DNA of 64,000 bases from PLOWO2-12-38-17 sp963709355 (GTDB lineage: Bacteria > Planctomycetota > Brocadiia > Brocadiales > Brocadiaceae), in assembly GCA_963709355.1 (NCBI GenBank), contig CAVPVY010000005.1:434001-498000 (forward strand). The letters are read 5' to 3'. The position numbers were made by a program, and so were the translations under genes. This document shows, in pieces, positions 18,164 through 27,371 of this stretch (its first letter is position 1; every line of letters begins with the position of its first letter). The notes below the pieces were generated by a model. That model was not told the origin of the DNA and made no database searches. It saw nothing but the letters and a program-made list of their open reading frames with translations.

Positions 18164-18172
18164 GAAGAACAT

Positions 18173-19096
18173 ATGAAATGTAAAGACCTGACTACAATAG
18201 CAGAACTTTTATCATCTGACATTGAGGAAATTTTTAATGTTACGAAAGAACTTAAAGAATGGCATAACAAGGGCTACGATGAAAAATGCCTGAGCGGGAA
18301 AATACTTGGAATGATATTTGAAAAAAGCTCTATGCGTACCCGTGTCTCCTTTGAAGTCGCTATGACACAGTTAGGCGGTCATGCCATTTATCTCACCCAA
18401 AACGATATAAATCTCGGTAAGAGAGAAGCTGTAAAAGATGGAGCCAGGGTATTATCACGTTATGTAAATGGAATAGTTATTCGTACTTTTGCACAGGAAA
18501 CAATCCAGGAATTAGCCAGATATGCTACTGTGCCCGTTATAAATGCGCTGTCAGATTATCTTCATCCATGTCAGGCATTAACAGATCTTTATACTATTAA
18601 AGAAAAGGTTGGTACACTTTCAAATATAAGGATTGCTTTTATTGGAGACGGAAATAATGTAGCCAGATCACTTGCGCAAATTTGCGCAAAACTTGGATTG
18701 CATATTCATATCGCCTCACCAAAAGGATATGAACTTACGCCTGATTTTATTTCTAAAACAAAACAAATGGCTGAAGGGATTGAAACAATACACCTCTATC
18801 AAGACCCCAAAGAAGCGGCTGAGAAGGCAAATATTGTTTATACTGATACATGGGTAAGTATGGGACAAGAGGCAGAAGCCGAAACACGCAAAAAGGCTTT
18901 TAGTGATTTTCAAATTAATAATGAACTTTTAAAAGTAGCAAAGGATGATGTTAAAGTTATGCATTGCCTGCCAGCTCATCGTGGAGAGGAAATTACGGAT
19001 GAAATTATTGACGGGGCTCATTCAATTGTTTATGACCAGGCCGAAAATAGACTCCACGTTGAGAAAGCATTGTTAAAACTTTTATTGCGTAAATAA
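18173..19096 (+). CDS. argF: Ornithine carbamoyltransferase ArgF
   Basis: ArgF joins ornithine and carbamoyl phosphate to citrulline. The 307-residue protein has the carbamoyl phosphate loop as KSSMRTRVSFE (the usual form is STRTR), the HPCQALTD motif, FIGDGNNVARS at the start of the ornithine domain, DTWVSMGQE, and the catalytic Cys loop MHCLPAHRGEE. It is closely spaced after argD (9 bases). The Thr of STRT is replaced by Met in this copy (SMRT), a common variant in anabolic OTCases. Confidence 0.95.
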   Translation: MKCKDLTTIAELLSSDIEEIFNVTKELKEWHNKGYDEKCLSGKILGMIFEKSSMRTRVSFEVAMTQLGGHAIYLTQNDINLGKREAVKDGARVLSRYVNGIVIRTFAQETIQELARYATVPVINALSDYLHPCQALTDLYTIKEKVGTLSNIRIAFIGDGNNVARSLAQICAKLGLHIHIASPKGYELTPDFISKTKQMAEGIETIHLYQDPKEAAEKANIVYTDTWVSMGQEAEAETRKKAFSDFQINNELLKVAKDDVKVMHCLPAHRGEEITDEIIDGAHSIVYDQAENRLHVEKALLKLLLRK

Positions 19097-19134
19097 AATT
19101 GGTTTAACACGGAATATCACTGAAATGATTGATA

Positions 19135-19453
19135 ATGAGCAAGATATTATATGAAGATTTAACTTATAAATTATATGGTGTGCTCAAGAAGTGTATTACG
19201 AACTTATTTAGCTAATATAACTTATCAACGACAAATAGAATTAGATGTGCATTATAAAAATGTTGTATTTGAACGTAAATTTCGTGCCGATCTACTAGTC
19301 GGAAAAATTGTTCTTGTAGAAAATAAAGCAATCAAAACTATAACTAATCCGGATGAATCGCAGTTAATCAAGTATCTTAGAACAACTCGTTTAAGGTTAG
19401 GCTTGTTGTTTAATTTTGGTGCAGATAAATTTGAATTGATGAGAATATTATGA
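19135..19453 (+). pseudogene. Decayed GxxExxY protein gene
   Basis: The ATG at 19135 opens with MSKILYEDLTYKLYG, which is the usual start of GxxExxY proteins, small PDDEXK-fold proteins of unknown role. Downstream, pieces lie in different frames: AQEVYYEL near 19182-19205, then YQRQIELDVHYKNVV, RKFRADLLVG and VENKAIKTI in the frame that ends at 19453. At least two frameshifts and a deletion of the GFLEKVYE region separate the pieces. The gene is dead. It sits between argF and rph. Confidence 0.75.
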
Positions 19454-19502
19454 TGGTTCTGTGTGATTCCGTGAAAATCCGTGGTAAATATATAATAATA
19501 CC

Positions 19503-20225
19503 ATGAGAGTTGACAACCGTAAACCGGATGAATTACGTCCCCTGGCTATAAAGCGGCTTTTTACTAAATATGCGCCTGGCTCTGTGCTTGTTGAGACAGG
19601 TGATACTAAAGTAATCTGTACTGCTACAATAGAAGAAAATGTACCACCGCATGTTAAAAATACCGGCGAAGGCTGGATTACAGCAGAATATTCCTTACTG
19701 CCAAGCGCAACACCTGTCAGGACGTCAAGAGAATCCTCCAGAGGTAGATTAACAGGCAGAACCCATGAAATCCAGCGGCTTATAGGACGTTCAATGCGTT
19801 CCATCATAGATCTCTCCTTATTAAAAGAACGTACGATATGGATTGACTGTGACGTAGTGCAGGCTGACGGCGGTACGCGCACGGCTGCTATAACAGGCAG
19901 TTACATAGCCTTGATGGATGCTGTTAAATGGATGATGAATAATAACATAATAAAAGAAAATCCCGTCCTGAACAGTATTGCCGCAGTGAGTGTTGGAATA
20001 GTTAATGGCAGCGTACTTTTAGATTTATGCTATGCAGAAGATGCGTCCGCCCAAGTGGACATGAATATTGTAATGACTGGAGACGGTAAATTTATTGAAA
20101 TTCAAGGCACAGGTGAAGAATACACATTTGATGATACTCAATTAGAAGAGATGTTAAAAATGGCTAAAAAGGGGATTTTAAAAATTACCGCAATCCAAAA
20201 AAAGGCATTGGAAAATAATTGTTAA
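19503..20225 (+). CDS. rph: Ribonuclease PH
   Basis: RNase PH is a phosphorolytic 3'-to-5' exoribonuclease that trims tRNA 3' ends. The 240-residue length is normal. It starts MRVDNRKPDELRPL and has SVLVETGDTKVICTATIEE, the GWITAEYSLLP loop, RTHEIQRLIGRSMR, the phosphate-binding DCDVVQADGGTRTAAITG region and a C-terminal FDDTQLEEML. It is followed by rdgB after 167 bases. No SD is obvious upstream. Confidence 0.96.
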   Translation: MRVDNRKPDELRPLAIKRLFTKYAPGSVLVETGDTKVICTATIEENVPPHVKNTGEGWITAEYSLLPSATPVRTSRESSRGRLTGRTHEIQRLIGRSMRSIIDLSLLKERTIWIDCDVVQADGGTRTAAITGSYIALMDAVKWMMNNNIIKENPVLNSIAAVSVGIVNGSVLLDLCYAEDASAQVDMNIVMTGDGKFIEIQGTGEEYTFDDTQLEEMLKMAKKGILKITAIQKKALENNC

Positions 20226-20392
20226 TTAGCCCTTTGCCAGCATACAAATACGAAGACTAACCGGGTTGAATATGTTGAACAAATTTGTTTTATCATACAG
20301 TTTTCTGAGCCGATAATGTAGTTGTTTTATTCTCACAAACCAGATTCTCCATAAATATCATTTGCTAGTCAAAATATAATTTTAATTATAAA

Positions 20393-21007
20393 ATGATTCA
20401 TACAAAGACCGTAGTTATTGCTACACAAAACGAGAAAAAGAGAAAAGAAATACAGGATATCCTGAAAGACGTTCACGGGATTTTGCTCAAAGGTATTGAG
20501 GAATTTCCTTTTTTACCGTTGATGGAAGAGGACGGAAGCACCTTCAGGGAAAATGCAATAAAGAAGGCAACAATTCTGGCTAAGGCATGTAATACATGGG
20601 CAATGGCTGATGATTCAGGACTTGAAATTAATGCCCTGAATGGACGCCCCGGGGTATATTCCTCGAGATACGCAGGTTTAAACGCTACCGATGAAAAAAA
20701 TATTGAAAAAGTACTATTCGAATTGAAGGGCGTACCTAAGGAAAAACGTACAGCCAGGTTTGTTTGTACAATTGCGCTTGCCAGTCCTCATCAGCTATTT
20801 TTTATAGTCGAAGGTTATTGTAATGGCATCATTACTGAAGAACCCAAGGGTACTGGTGGTTTTGGATACGATCCGGTATTTTACGTACTAGGTTACAGGC
20901 AAACTTTTGCCAAGATAAACCCCTCAATCAAAAACAAAATAAGCCATCGTGCAATTGCCCTGGAACAGTTCAAAAAACATATAATACCACTCATCCACTC
21001 GAAATAA
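20393..21007 (+). CDS. rdgB: XTP/dITP diphosphatase (RdgB/HAM1)
   Basis: This house-cleaning enzyme hydrolyses XTP, dITP and ITP to monophosphates. The 204-residue protein has VIATQNEKKRKEI at the start, DGSTFRENAIKKA, the MADDSGLEINAL metal loop, GVYSSRYAG, and the C-terminal GFGYDPVFY and SHRAIALEQF. The pairing with rph is common in bacteria. The gap of 62 bases to the convergent VWA gene holds a weak stem (TCTTTT and AAAAGA around 21022-21041) that might serve as a bidirectional terminator. Confidence 0.95.
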   Translation: MIHTKTVVIATQNEKKRKEIQDILKDVHGILLKGIEEFPFLPLMEEDGSTFRENAIKKATILAKACNTWAMADDSGLEINALNGRPGVYSSRYAGLNATDEKNIEKVLFELKGVPKEKRTARFVCTIALASPHQLFFIVEGYCNGIITEEPKGTGGFGYDPVFYVLGYRQTFAKINPSIKNKISHRAIALEQFKKHIIPLIHSK

Positions 21008-21069
21008 ATTCCCAAAGAGTTCTTTTTGCTAATAAAAGAGTGGAATTGGGCAAGGTAACAAATAGTTTC

Positions 21070-22080
21070 TTAAAGTATAAAATACAGCGCGAGTAACGCC
21101 AGCGCCCCGCCTAAAAAATATTGTGAGACGTCTTTTATAATATTCTTCTTTTTAATACCAACTATGCCTTTATGTTTTTCAATAACTTGCGCAAATATAT
21201 GCTTGAGTTCATCGCCTGTGGCATCGTGCTGATATGTTCCACCTACCATTTCAGTGATTTCTTTTAGAAAAATGGGATTGGGTTTTGTGTAAATAGTTTC
21301 TCCTTGTTCAGTGACCTCGTAACCTGTCACATGCCCTTCTTTATCTCTTTTTGGGATTGGAGAGGCTTTTTTTGTATCACCAATGCCAACTACATAAGTA
21401 GAAATATCCTTTTTTTCCAGAAGAAGTTTGACTGCTTCAGCAGCCTGGCTACGCGTTATAATCTGTTCCTCACCATCCGTGAGCAGTATCATTACCTTCT
21501 TTGTGTTGTCTTTGCTGAAAGAATTCATAGCCAGCATAAAGGCATTACCGATATTAGTTCCATAAGGCACAAAACGCACATAGTTCTCATTAATCATATT
21601 TAATATGCGCAGAAAGATTCTTTCGTAATCAGTTGTAGGGTATGGCAACAGCGAGAATGCGCGCGCAGCGAAGACTACCAAGCCGACGCGGTCGTCTTCA
21701 AGTTCACGAACAAGGTTAGATATTTCAATCTTTGCACGTTGCAGACGGTTTGGTTTTACGTCTTCCGCAAGCATGCTGATTGATACATCAAGTATAAAGA
21801 CTATTTCCAGTCCTTCTTTTTCATAATGGTCTTGTGTTGTTTGCCATTTAGGCTGTAGAACTACAAGTCCCAGCATACAGCAGGCTGCGCTGATACTGGC
21901 GCTTTTTAAAAGATTTCTATATGTTTTAGGTATTTTGCTGAATCTGTTAATTAATGCTTTTTGCCCAAAGGCTTTTAACCAGGCTGATTTTCTTTTGTAT
22001 AGCAATAAATAAAGAGTGAAGATTATACCAGAAAGGATAAAAACGATTATTTTATATTCTTCGTAGTTAAAGAATAACAT
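21070..22080 (-). CDS. BatA/BatB-like VWA-domain membrane protein
   Basis: The 336-residue protein has two N-terminal membrane helices (about 8-25 and 58-75), a von Willebrand A domain and a C-terminal helix (about 317-335). The metal-ion site is visible as FILDVSISM (DxSxS), with the conserved threonine in PTTDYERI or PYGTNIGNAF and the aspartate in LLTDGEEQI. This is the Aerotolerance/Bat architecture. The upstream MoxR ATPase and DUF58 gene that usually accompany Bat genes are not seen in this window. Next on the minus strand is not another Bat gene but the convergent rdgB. Confidence 0.85.
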   Translation of the reverse strand: MLFFNYEEYKIIVFILSGIIFTLYLLLYKRKSAWLKAFGQKALINRFSKIPKTYRNLLKSASISAACCMLGLVVLQPKWQTTQDHYEKEGLEIVFILDVSISMLAEDVKPNRLQRAKIEISNLVRELEDDRVGLVVFAARAFSLLPYPTTDYERIFLRILNMINENYVRFVPYGTNIGNAFMLAMNSFSKDNTKKVMILLTDGEEQIITRSQAAEAVKLLLEKKDISTYVVGIGDTKKASPIPKRDKEGHVTGYEVTEQGETIYTKPNPIFLKEITEMVGGTYQHDATGDELKHIFAQVIEKHKGIVGIKKKNIIKDVSQYFLGGALALLALYFIL

Positions 22081-22138
22081 TTCAATCAGTCTGTTTATTT
22101 ATAATAAAAGGGGGGTTATGTTACTCTGTGAAAATAGA

Positions 22139-22723
22139 TTACCAGCGTATTTTTTGTTCGCCGCTGTATTTATATTTCATACCCCATGGTATGAGCTTTA
22201 GCGCCTCAATCCTGTCTTCCCGTTCCTGCTGTTCAGGGCTGAACATGGTATTGAATTGCTGTTCACCAAGCCTCATCCTTTCAAGATTTTTCTTTGCCTG
22301 GAAGTCGTTGGCGTCTATTTTCAGCACTTCGGTATATTGCAAGGCGGCGGTGGAGAAATCCATATCAGTTGCAATAAGGTTTGCATTATTATAAATAGCC
22401 CTTGCTTTTAACACGGGGTAATTAGTTTCCATAGCCTTTCGATATTCAACGCTGGCTTCTTTCTTGTTTTCCAATAAAGTATATATAACACCTTTATTAA
22501 ACGATATCATCGGGTCTTCTTTTCTGAATTTTGCCATAATTCTGTAAATTGGTGAGTCCTGAAGCCTTTGGATAGAAACTAATGCGTCCTGATATCTTCC
22601 CAGTTTAATATTTTCTTCAAGATGGGTTATTGTGTCGTGTCTCTTGTAATAACCATAACCATATAAAATCAAGAAAAAAGATAGGAATAGAAGAAGAATT
22701 CTTATGACTTTCTTTCCGGACAT
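22139..22723 (-). CDS. TPR-containing membrane-anchored protein (BatC-like)
   Basis: The 194-residue protein has one N-terminal membrane helix (about 7-26) and two or three tetratricopeptide-like helix pairs, for example MISFNKGVIYTLLENKKEAS and the segment from RAIYNNANLIATD to LEIDANDFQAKKNLE-type (here LKIDANDFQAKKNLE). It precedes the VWA gene by 58 bases in the same direction, as BatC genes do. A role as a scaffold for the VWA complex is inferred from context. It does not have a signal-peptidase II cysteine. Confidence 0.7.
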   Translation of the reverse strand: MSGKKVIRILLLFLSFFLILYGYGYYKRHDTITHLEENIKLGRYQDALVSIQRLQDSPIYRIMAKFRKEDPMISFNKGVIYTLLENKKEASVEYRKAMETNYPVLKARAIYNNANLIATDMDFSTAALQYTEVLKIDANDFQAKKNLERMRLGEQQFNTMFSPEQQEREDRIEALKLIPWGMKYKYSGEQKIRW

Positions 22724-22810
22724 GGCTTCCTCCTGTGTACTTTTTCTTAAATATTATTTAATACTTCATCAAATATACAACCAGTATATTGAAGAATAAA
22801 TGAGGCGTTA

Positions 22811-23839
22811 TTAGCGTTTTCGTTTCAGTCTTTTATATGTTGCATATTCCTCGTCAGCCTCTTCCTTTAAACCTACCTTATCATATACTATGCTGAGATT
22901 AAAGTGTGCAATTGCGTAATCCGGGTCTGTTTCAATAGCCTTTTTATATTCTTCTATCGCCTCATCATACATTCCCTTCTTCAGATAAAGATCGCCAACT
23001 TCATTATGTGTTTTTGCATCATCTATATCGGGTTTATGTGATGCAACCCCCTTCTTTTCTGCCGTAATTGTTTCTTCCCTTGAATATGTTTTCGGTGATG
23101 CTGAAACAGTATGTGCACCTCTTGTTTTAGGTATGGATAAAGTTACCATTTTTACTTCCCCTGCCCGAAGTATGTTAAGGCTTGCCTCCCGTCCTGCATT
23201 TTTTGAAATTAACTGTTCCAAATGCCTTTTGTTTTCAATCTTTTCACCGTTGCATTCGGTGACAAGGTCTTCCACCCGGACTCCGGCAGTTTCCGCTATA
23301 CTGCCCTGTTTAACGTTAACAACAATTGCGCCGGTCTGCTTTGTTTTATATCCAAACCAATCTTTATTCTCGCTGGTGAGGTTGCAGAATATAAGACCTA
23401 TTGGATTGTGGGATTCCAATAATAATATGGCAGTACCCTTACACCATGATGTATATTTTACCCCGTAATCGGTGCCTCCTAATTCTCCGTATCCTTTCCA
23501 CGACTTTGAAGCGCCAGTATCATATTGTACGTTAATTACAGCCTGAGCATCAACAGCACATGCCTTTTCTCTTATCTTTTTTGATAAAACATCGTATCCG
23601 GAGAAACCAAATTCACCCAGACTGACCTCGCCCATTTTTTTATAGGCAGCATCAATATCTCCAGCGCAGACAAAGATTTCATCACTTTTCTGTCCGTCGG
23701 GGGAACGAATGCTTTTTTTCGGTTCGAGTGTTTGTTCTTCCTTCTTAAATGGAGACATATTTTTAAAAAAATCACCAGTTGAACTACAACCCGTTAACGA
23801 GATAATAAGAATAGTAGGAATTAGGTTTTTTGTTTTCAT
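22811..23839 (-). CDS. Lipoprotein with PDZ and TPR domains
   Basis: The first 18 residues are a lipoprotein signal with lipobox LTGC. Then come a domain with a YDVLSKKIREKACAVDAQAV motif, similar to small metal-binding or RcsF-like domains, a PDZ domain (about residues 145-230, with GSIAETAGVRVEDLVTECNG), a linker rich in basic residues and two TPR units (about 272-335). It is likely anchored in a membrane and binds protein partners. No catalytic residue is visible. It is 87 bases upstream of the TPR/VWA pair, in the same direction. Confidence 0.75.
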   Translation of the reverse strand: MKTKNLIPTILIISLTGCSSTGDFFKNMSPFKKEEQTLEPKKSIRSPDGQKSDEIFVCAGDIDAAYKKMGEVSLGEFGFSGYDVLSKKIREKACAVDAQAVINVQYDTGASKSWKGYGELGGTDYGVKYTSWCKGTAILLLESHNPIGLIFCNLTSENKDWFGYKTKQTGAIVVNVKQGSIAETAGVRVEDLVTECNGEKIENKRHLEQLISKNAGREASLNILRAGEVKMVTLSIPKTRGAHTVSASPKTYSREETITAEKKGVASHKPDIDDAKTHNEVGDLYLKKGMYDEAIEEYKKAIETDPDYAIAHFNLSIVYDKVGLKEEADEEYATYKRLKRKR

Positions 23840-23914
23840 TTCCGTTCTTTAGATATTTAGCCTTATTTTAAATATATTTATTTACCAATCAATGACTATA
23901 ATAAATTTACTGAT

Positions 23915-25156
23915 TTATCCGCATTTCCTTAGCATAGAGTAATTATGCACAGGGCGTGTGGTTTTTACAAACACCTTTTGCCCTATATGTGCCGCTTCGA
24001 TTGCTTCATTGTATTCGTTTCTTATATCTGATAACTTCTGGCAGAAATCGTCGCTCAGGCGTTTCCCCATTATTTCTATAATAGTATTAGAAGAAAATTT
24101 GTTTTTTACGATAACTTCTGCAAGACCATCTGGAAGAATGTTATTAATGGTGCCCAGATAATTGTATTCTTTAAAGTAAAAACTTCCAGGATGTGTTGTC
24201 TGGCTATTGTAGCCTTGATTCCCAAAGAAAAAACCAGCGCCATATTCTCTATGACTTACTTTTTCAAGTTCCGCCAGCCATCTTGGGTCATATTTATAAT
24301 TAATAGGGTCTCCAAAATATTGGTCTATTGCCTCCCTGTATATTCTGGTTACTGCTGCAACATAGTATTGACTTTTCATACGACCTTCTATTTTCCATGC
24401 AGTTATTCCTGCGTTAACTAATTCTGGAATATATTGTATCATACAAAGGTCTTTGGAACTCAATATAAACGTACCACTTTCGTCTTCTATAATAGGAAAT
24501 GTTTCGTTGGGTCTTTTTTCCTCTTTTAGTATATATTGCCATCGGCATGAGTGTGAACAATCCCCGAGGTTTGCATGCCTGTTGGTCATGAAGCTGCTCA
24601 GTAAACAACGACCAGAATAAGACATACACATGGCGCCATGCACAAAGACTTCAGTTTCTATTTCACAATCGTCCGTTATTTCTTTGATTTCTCCAATAGT
24701 TAATTCTCTTGCAAGGACTGTTCTTTTTATACCATGTGAATGCCAGAATTCAACGGATTTTAAATTTGTTGTATTTGCTTGTGTACTCAAATGAACCGGA
24801 ATATGTGGAGCAATTTCTTTGACTAGCAGTAAAGCGCCTGGATCCGAAATTATTAATGCATCTACTGGAATTCTGCCAAGTCGTTCAAGATAAGGACGTA
24901 AGCCATCAATATGATAATTACGCGCAAATATGTTTAATGCAATATAAATTTTTTTATTCCGCCCATGAACCCAGTCTGTTGCATCTTTGATTTCCTGCAA
25001 GGTCATATTGGTCGCACCCATGCGGAGGTTAAACCCCTCTCCGCCGACATAGACAGCATCGGCACCGTATTCAACTGCTGTTCTGAGTTTTTCAAAATCA
25101 CCTGCGGGCACAACCAATTCAGGTTTTTTATATTTAATATTTTTTATGTCTATCAT
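23915..25156 (-). CDS. U32-family protein, probable tRNA hydroxylation factor TrhP
   Basis: The 413-residue protein opens with a barrel of the U32 family: KPELVVPAGDFEKLRTAVEYG, AVYVGGEGFNLRMGATNM, and the diagnostic VFVHGAMCMSYSGRCLLS, followed by two more cysteines (GDCSHSC). Members act in prephenate-dependent hydroxylation of uridine 34 in tRNA (TrhP/YegQ) or related steps (UbiU, UbiV). The peptidase label in databases is historical. The length and the C-terminal beta domain (YLGTINNILPDG) fit the TrhP branch. It lies 11 bases from ruvX, so both share a transcript. Confidence 0.88.
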   Translation of the reverse strand: MIDIKNIKYKKPELVVPAGDFEKLRTAVEYGADAVYVGGEGFNLRMGATNMTLQEIKDATDWVHGRNKKIYIALNIFARNYHIDGLRPYLERLGRIPVDALIISDPGALLLVKEIAPHIPVHLSTQANTTNLKSVEFWHSHGIKRTVLARELTIGEIKEITDDCEIETEVFVHGAMCMSYSGRCLLSSFMTNRHANLGDCSHSCRWQYILKEEKRPNETFPIIEDESGTFILSSKDLCMIQYIPELVNAGITAWKIEGRMKSQYYVAAVTRIYREAIDQYFGDPINYKYDPRWLAELEKVSHREYGAGFFFGNQGYNSQTTHPGSFYFKEYNYLGTINNILPDGLAEVIVKNKFSSNTIIEIMGKRLSDDFCQKLSDIRNEYNEAIEAAHIGQKVFVKTTRPVHNYSMLRKCG

Positions 25157-25167
25157 GGTAAATATTT

Positions 25168-25590
25168 TCAGGAAGTTTTTGTTTTAATCATATCTAAATA
25201 ATCTTGCAATATTAACTGGGCGGCGATCATGTCTACCCGCTCTTTCCTTTTCTTTCTGGAGAGATCACCTTCCAGCATTGCCCTGTTTGCTCGGACTGTA
25301 CTTAATCTTTCGTCAAAGGTTTTTATTGGAATGTTTATGTGTTTCTTTAGAGTGTCAATAAAGCTTAAAACCTCCTTTGCCTTATCACCCAGTGTATTAT
25401 TCAGATGTTTGGGCAGACCAACAACAATTTCTTGTACCTCTTTTTCCTGGATGATATTTATTATTTTTTTAATATCTTCTTGAATGCTGGTACGTTCTAA
25501 GGTAGGCAATCCCTGCGCAGTGATGCTAAGCGGATCGCTCAATGCCATCCCGAAACGTTTTTCCCCATAATCAATACCCATAATACGCAT
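25168..25590 (-). CDS. ruvX: RuvX/YqgF Holliday junction resolvase-like pre-16S rRNA nuclease
   Basis: The 140-residue RNase H-fold protein starts MRIMGIDYGEKRFGMALSDP, the family's first acidic motif. The second is IVVGLPKHLNNTLG, and the last contains ERLSTVRANRAMLEG and RVDMIAAQLILQDYL. YqgF is thought to process 16S rRNA 5' ends. It precedes the U32 gene closely. Confidence 0.93.
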   Translation of the reverse strand: MRIMGIDYGEKRFGMALSDPLSITAQGLPTLERTSIQEDIKKIINIIQEKEVQEIVVGLPKHLNNTLGDKAKEVLSFIDTLKKHINIPIKTFDERLSTVRANRAMLEGDLSRKKRKERVDMIAAQLILQDYLDMIKTKTS

Positions 25591-25616
25591 AACTTATTCA
25601 GTTAGTTCTAGAAGGT

Positions 25617-26861
25617 TTATACATAACCCAGACTATAAAGTATTAATCCGGTACCGACTGGCATGAATAAATTATCAAGTGCCTTTAATGGCAATGATTC
25701 GATAACGGTAGACGAAAATGCGGCAACCAAGGCGGGGAATAGTGGCAGATAAAAATAACCACATAAGAAAGCCACAATCAGCGCAGCCATTGAACCTTCG
25801 ATACTTTTTTTTCTATTATACGGAACCCGGTGACGACCGAGTTTCTTTCCAATTAACGTTGCAGCAGTATCGGAAAATGCCACAATCAGGATAACAGCGC
25901 TTGAAATATATGCCGGGAACAGAATCAAAGAAATGCCTGCGCCAAGAATCAGAGTTACTGGCCCGTATGCTATGCCTTTTTCTTCCGTTTTGCGAATACT
26001 TGATTTTGTTATGCTTCCAAACATTGGGAATGAATATCCATTTATTCTAATGCATTCTGAGATCAAATATATAATTAAAAGAATAAATAATACTGATAAT
26101 GTTGTTTTGTAAATCAGACCTGAAAATATTGGAACCAGTGCGATAAGTATATGTATAAATTTTCTGCGTATTTCCTGGTACCAGGAATGCACGAATTGCT
26201 TTCGCATACCGGCAAATAGCGTCTTATATGTATCGGCATCTGTTATATTTAATATGTCCAGAACCTCAACTAGATTGTTACTATCTATCAGATAATCTGC
26301 TTGCTGTCGGATGGCGTAATGAGCATTAACGCCAACATTAATACCCGACTTATCCATAATATCCAGATTATTCCGATCGTCAACCAGGACAATTGTATTT
26401 TGCCATGAAAGGTTTTTTTCTCTTAATATCTGCTCGATAAGATTTTTCTTTCCATTGGTTTTTGTAAGTCTCCCATGTACATTACCTGTCAGGATATCGT
26501 CAACTGCACCAATATCTATACCATGCCCTTCGTCTGCCGATAGTCTGGATGCGAGGTCTTTTACAAACAAATCAGGTACGCCGCTGCTGATAAGAACAGT
26601 ATAGTATCCGTATGTGCGCAAAGTTTCAATAGTCTCCTTTGCGTTTTCTATTAAAACAATCTTTTTGTATATTTTTTGAGCTTGCTCAAGTGTAATGCCT
26701 TTAAAGCGGCAATAAACGCGTGCAAGAAGTTCATTAATAGGAATTTTATTTATATTAAATAGGAAACTTAAAAGCACTGTGCGTACATATACCATTATTC
26801 CAGCATGGCGTGCTAAATGTAGAAAAAAATGTCCTTTAAATAAGACGCCGTCTACGTCCAT
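25617..26861 (-). CDS. Fusion: HAD phosphatase domain + dolichol-kinase/CDP-DAG-synthase-like membrane domain
   Basis: Residues 1-205 are a haloacid dehalogenase (SerB-like) domain: motif I DVDGV at 2-6, motif II ISSG at 91-94, and motif IV as LVDDRNNLD at 159-167. Residues 230-414 are a membrane domain with six or so helices and the SEC59/VTE5 type of signature AFSDTAATLIGKKLGRHR (328-345), KKSIEGS (351-357) and ALDNLFMPVGTG (394-405). Kinases of that family phosphorylate polyprenols, phytol or farnesol with CTP. The ATG at 26861 begins within the first strand of the HAD fold; the frame stays open upstream (to 26915, with the strand IKKLVV), so an unusual start such as ATT is possible. The joined activities suggest turnover of an isoprenoid or lipid phosphate, but the substrate is not known. 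Confidence 0.8.
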   Translation of the reverse strand: MDVDGVLFKGHFFLHLARHAGIMVYVRTVLLSFLFNINKIPINELLARVYCRFKGITLEQAQKIYKKIVLIENAKETIETLRTYGYYTVLISSGVPDLFVKDLASRLSADEGHGIDIGAVDDILTGNVHGRLTKTNGKKNLIEQILREKNLSWQNTIVLVDDRNNLDIMDKSGINVGVNAHYAIRQQADYLIDSNNLVEVLDILNITDADTYKTLFAGMRKQFVHSWYQEIRRKFIHILIALVPIFSGLIYKTTLSVLFILLIIYLISECIRINGYSFPMFGSITKSSIRKTEEKGIAYGPVTLILGAGISLILFPAYISSAVILIVAFSDTAATLIGKKLGRHRVPYNRKKSIEGSMAALIVAFLCGYFYLPLFPALVAAFSSTVIESLPLKALDNLFMPVGTGLILYSLGYV

Positions 26862-26956
26862 TACAACAAGTTTTTTAATGGTCTTATTGATTGTTATGCC
26901 TCTTGAATGAATTTAGAAAAGTCTATTGTTATTAATTAATTTAGAACACAAACACA

Positions 26957-27199
26957 TCAAAGCATTCCGCTTATTAGCTGTTTTAAAATTCCAAGGGCAA
27001 AAAAGACAATAATAGGAGAGAAGTCAATACCTTTAAACGGTGGAATGAGCTTTCGTACAGGGTTTAACACCGGGTCTGTTATCTTGTAGAGGAATCGTAT
27101 TGCTTGATTATAAGGATTATGAGGTACCCATGAAAGCACAATTCTTATTAATAGTACAATTTCATATAAACCAATTAGCTTACCTAAGAAGATTCCCAT
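26957..27199 (-). CDS. YggT family membrane protein
   Basis: The 80-residue protein has two membrane helices (about 4-24 and 58-78) around a loop with RIVLSWVPHNPYN and the motif TDPVLNPVRKLIPP, both diagnostic of YggT (Ycf19). YggT proteins affect membrane organisation, osmotic stress tolerance and division. The 170 bases between its start and the IS1595 left end contain nothing recognised. Confidence 0.9.
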   Translation of the reverse strand: MGIFLGKLIGLYEIVLLIRIVLSWVPHNPYNQAIRFLYKITDPVLNPVRKLIPPFKGIDFSPIIVFFALGILKQLISGML

Positions 27200-27371
27200 A
27201 AAAAAGCTCCTTTTCAGATTTTATATTAGAATTTAACCAAATAAATGTATAAAAAGCGCGAAAGTATTTTAAAGGCAGTAAGAGAATAACTCTGATGAGT
27301 ATTTATTAGTTTGTAGTATTCAAACTGTGAAAATTCTAGCACAGGTTAATAAGTAGAGCAACAAAAATAAA

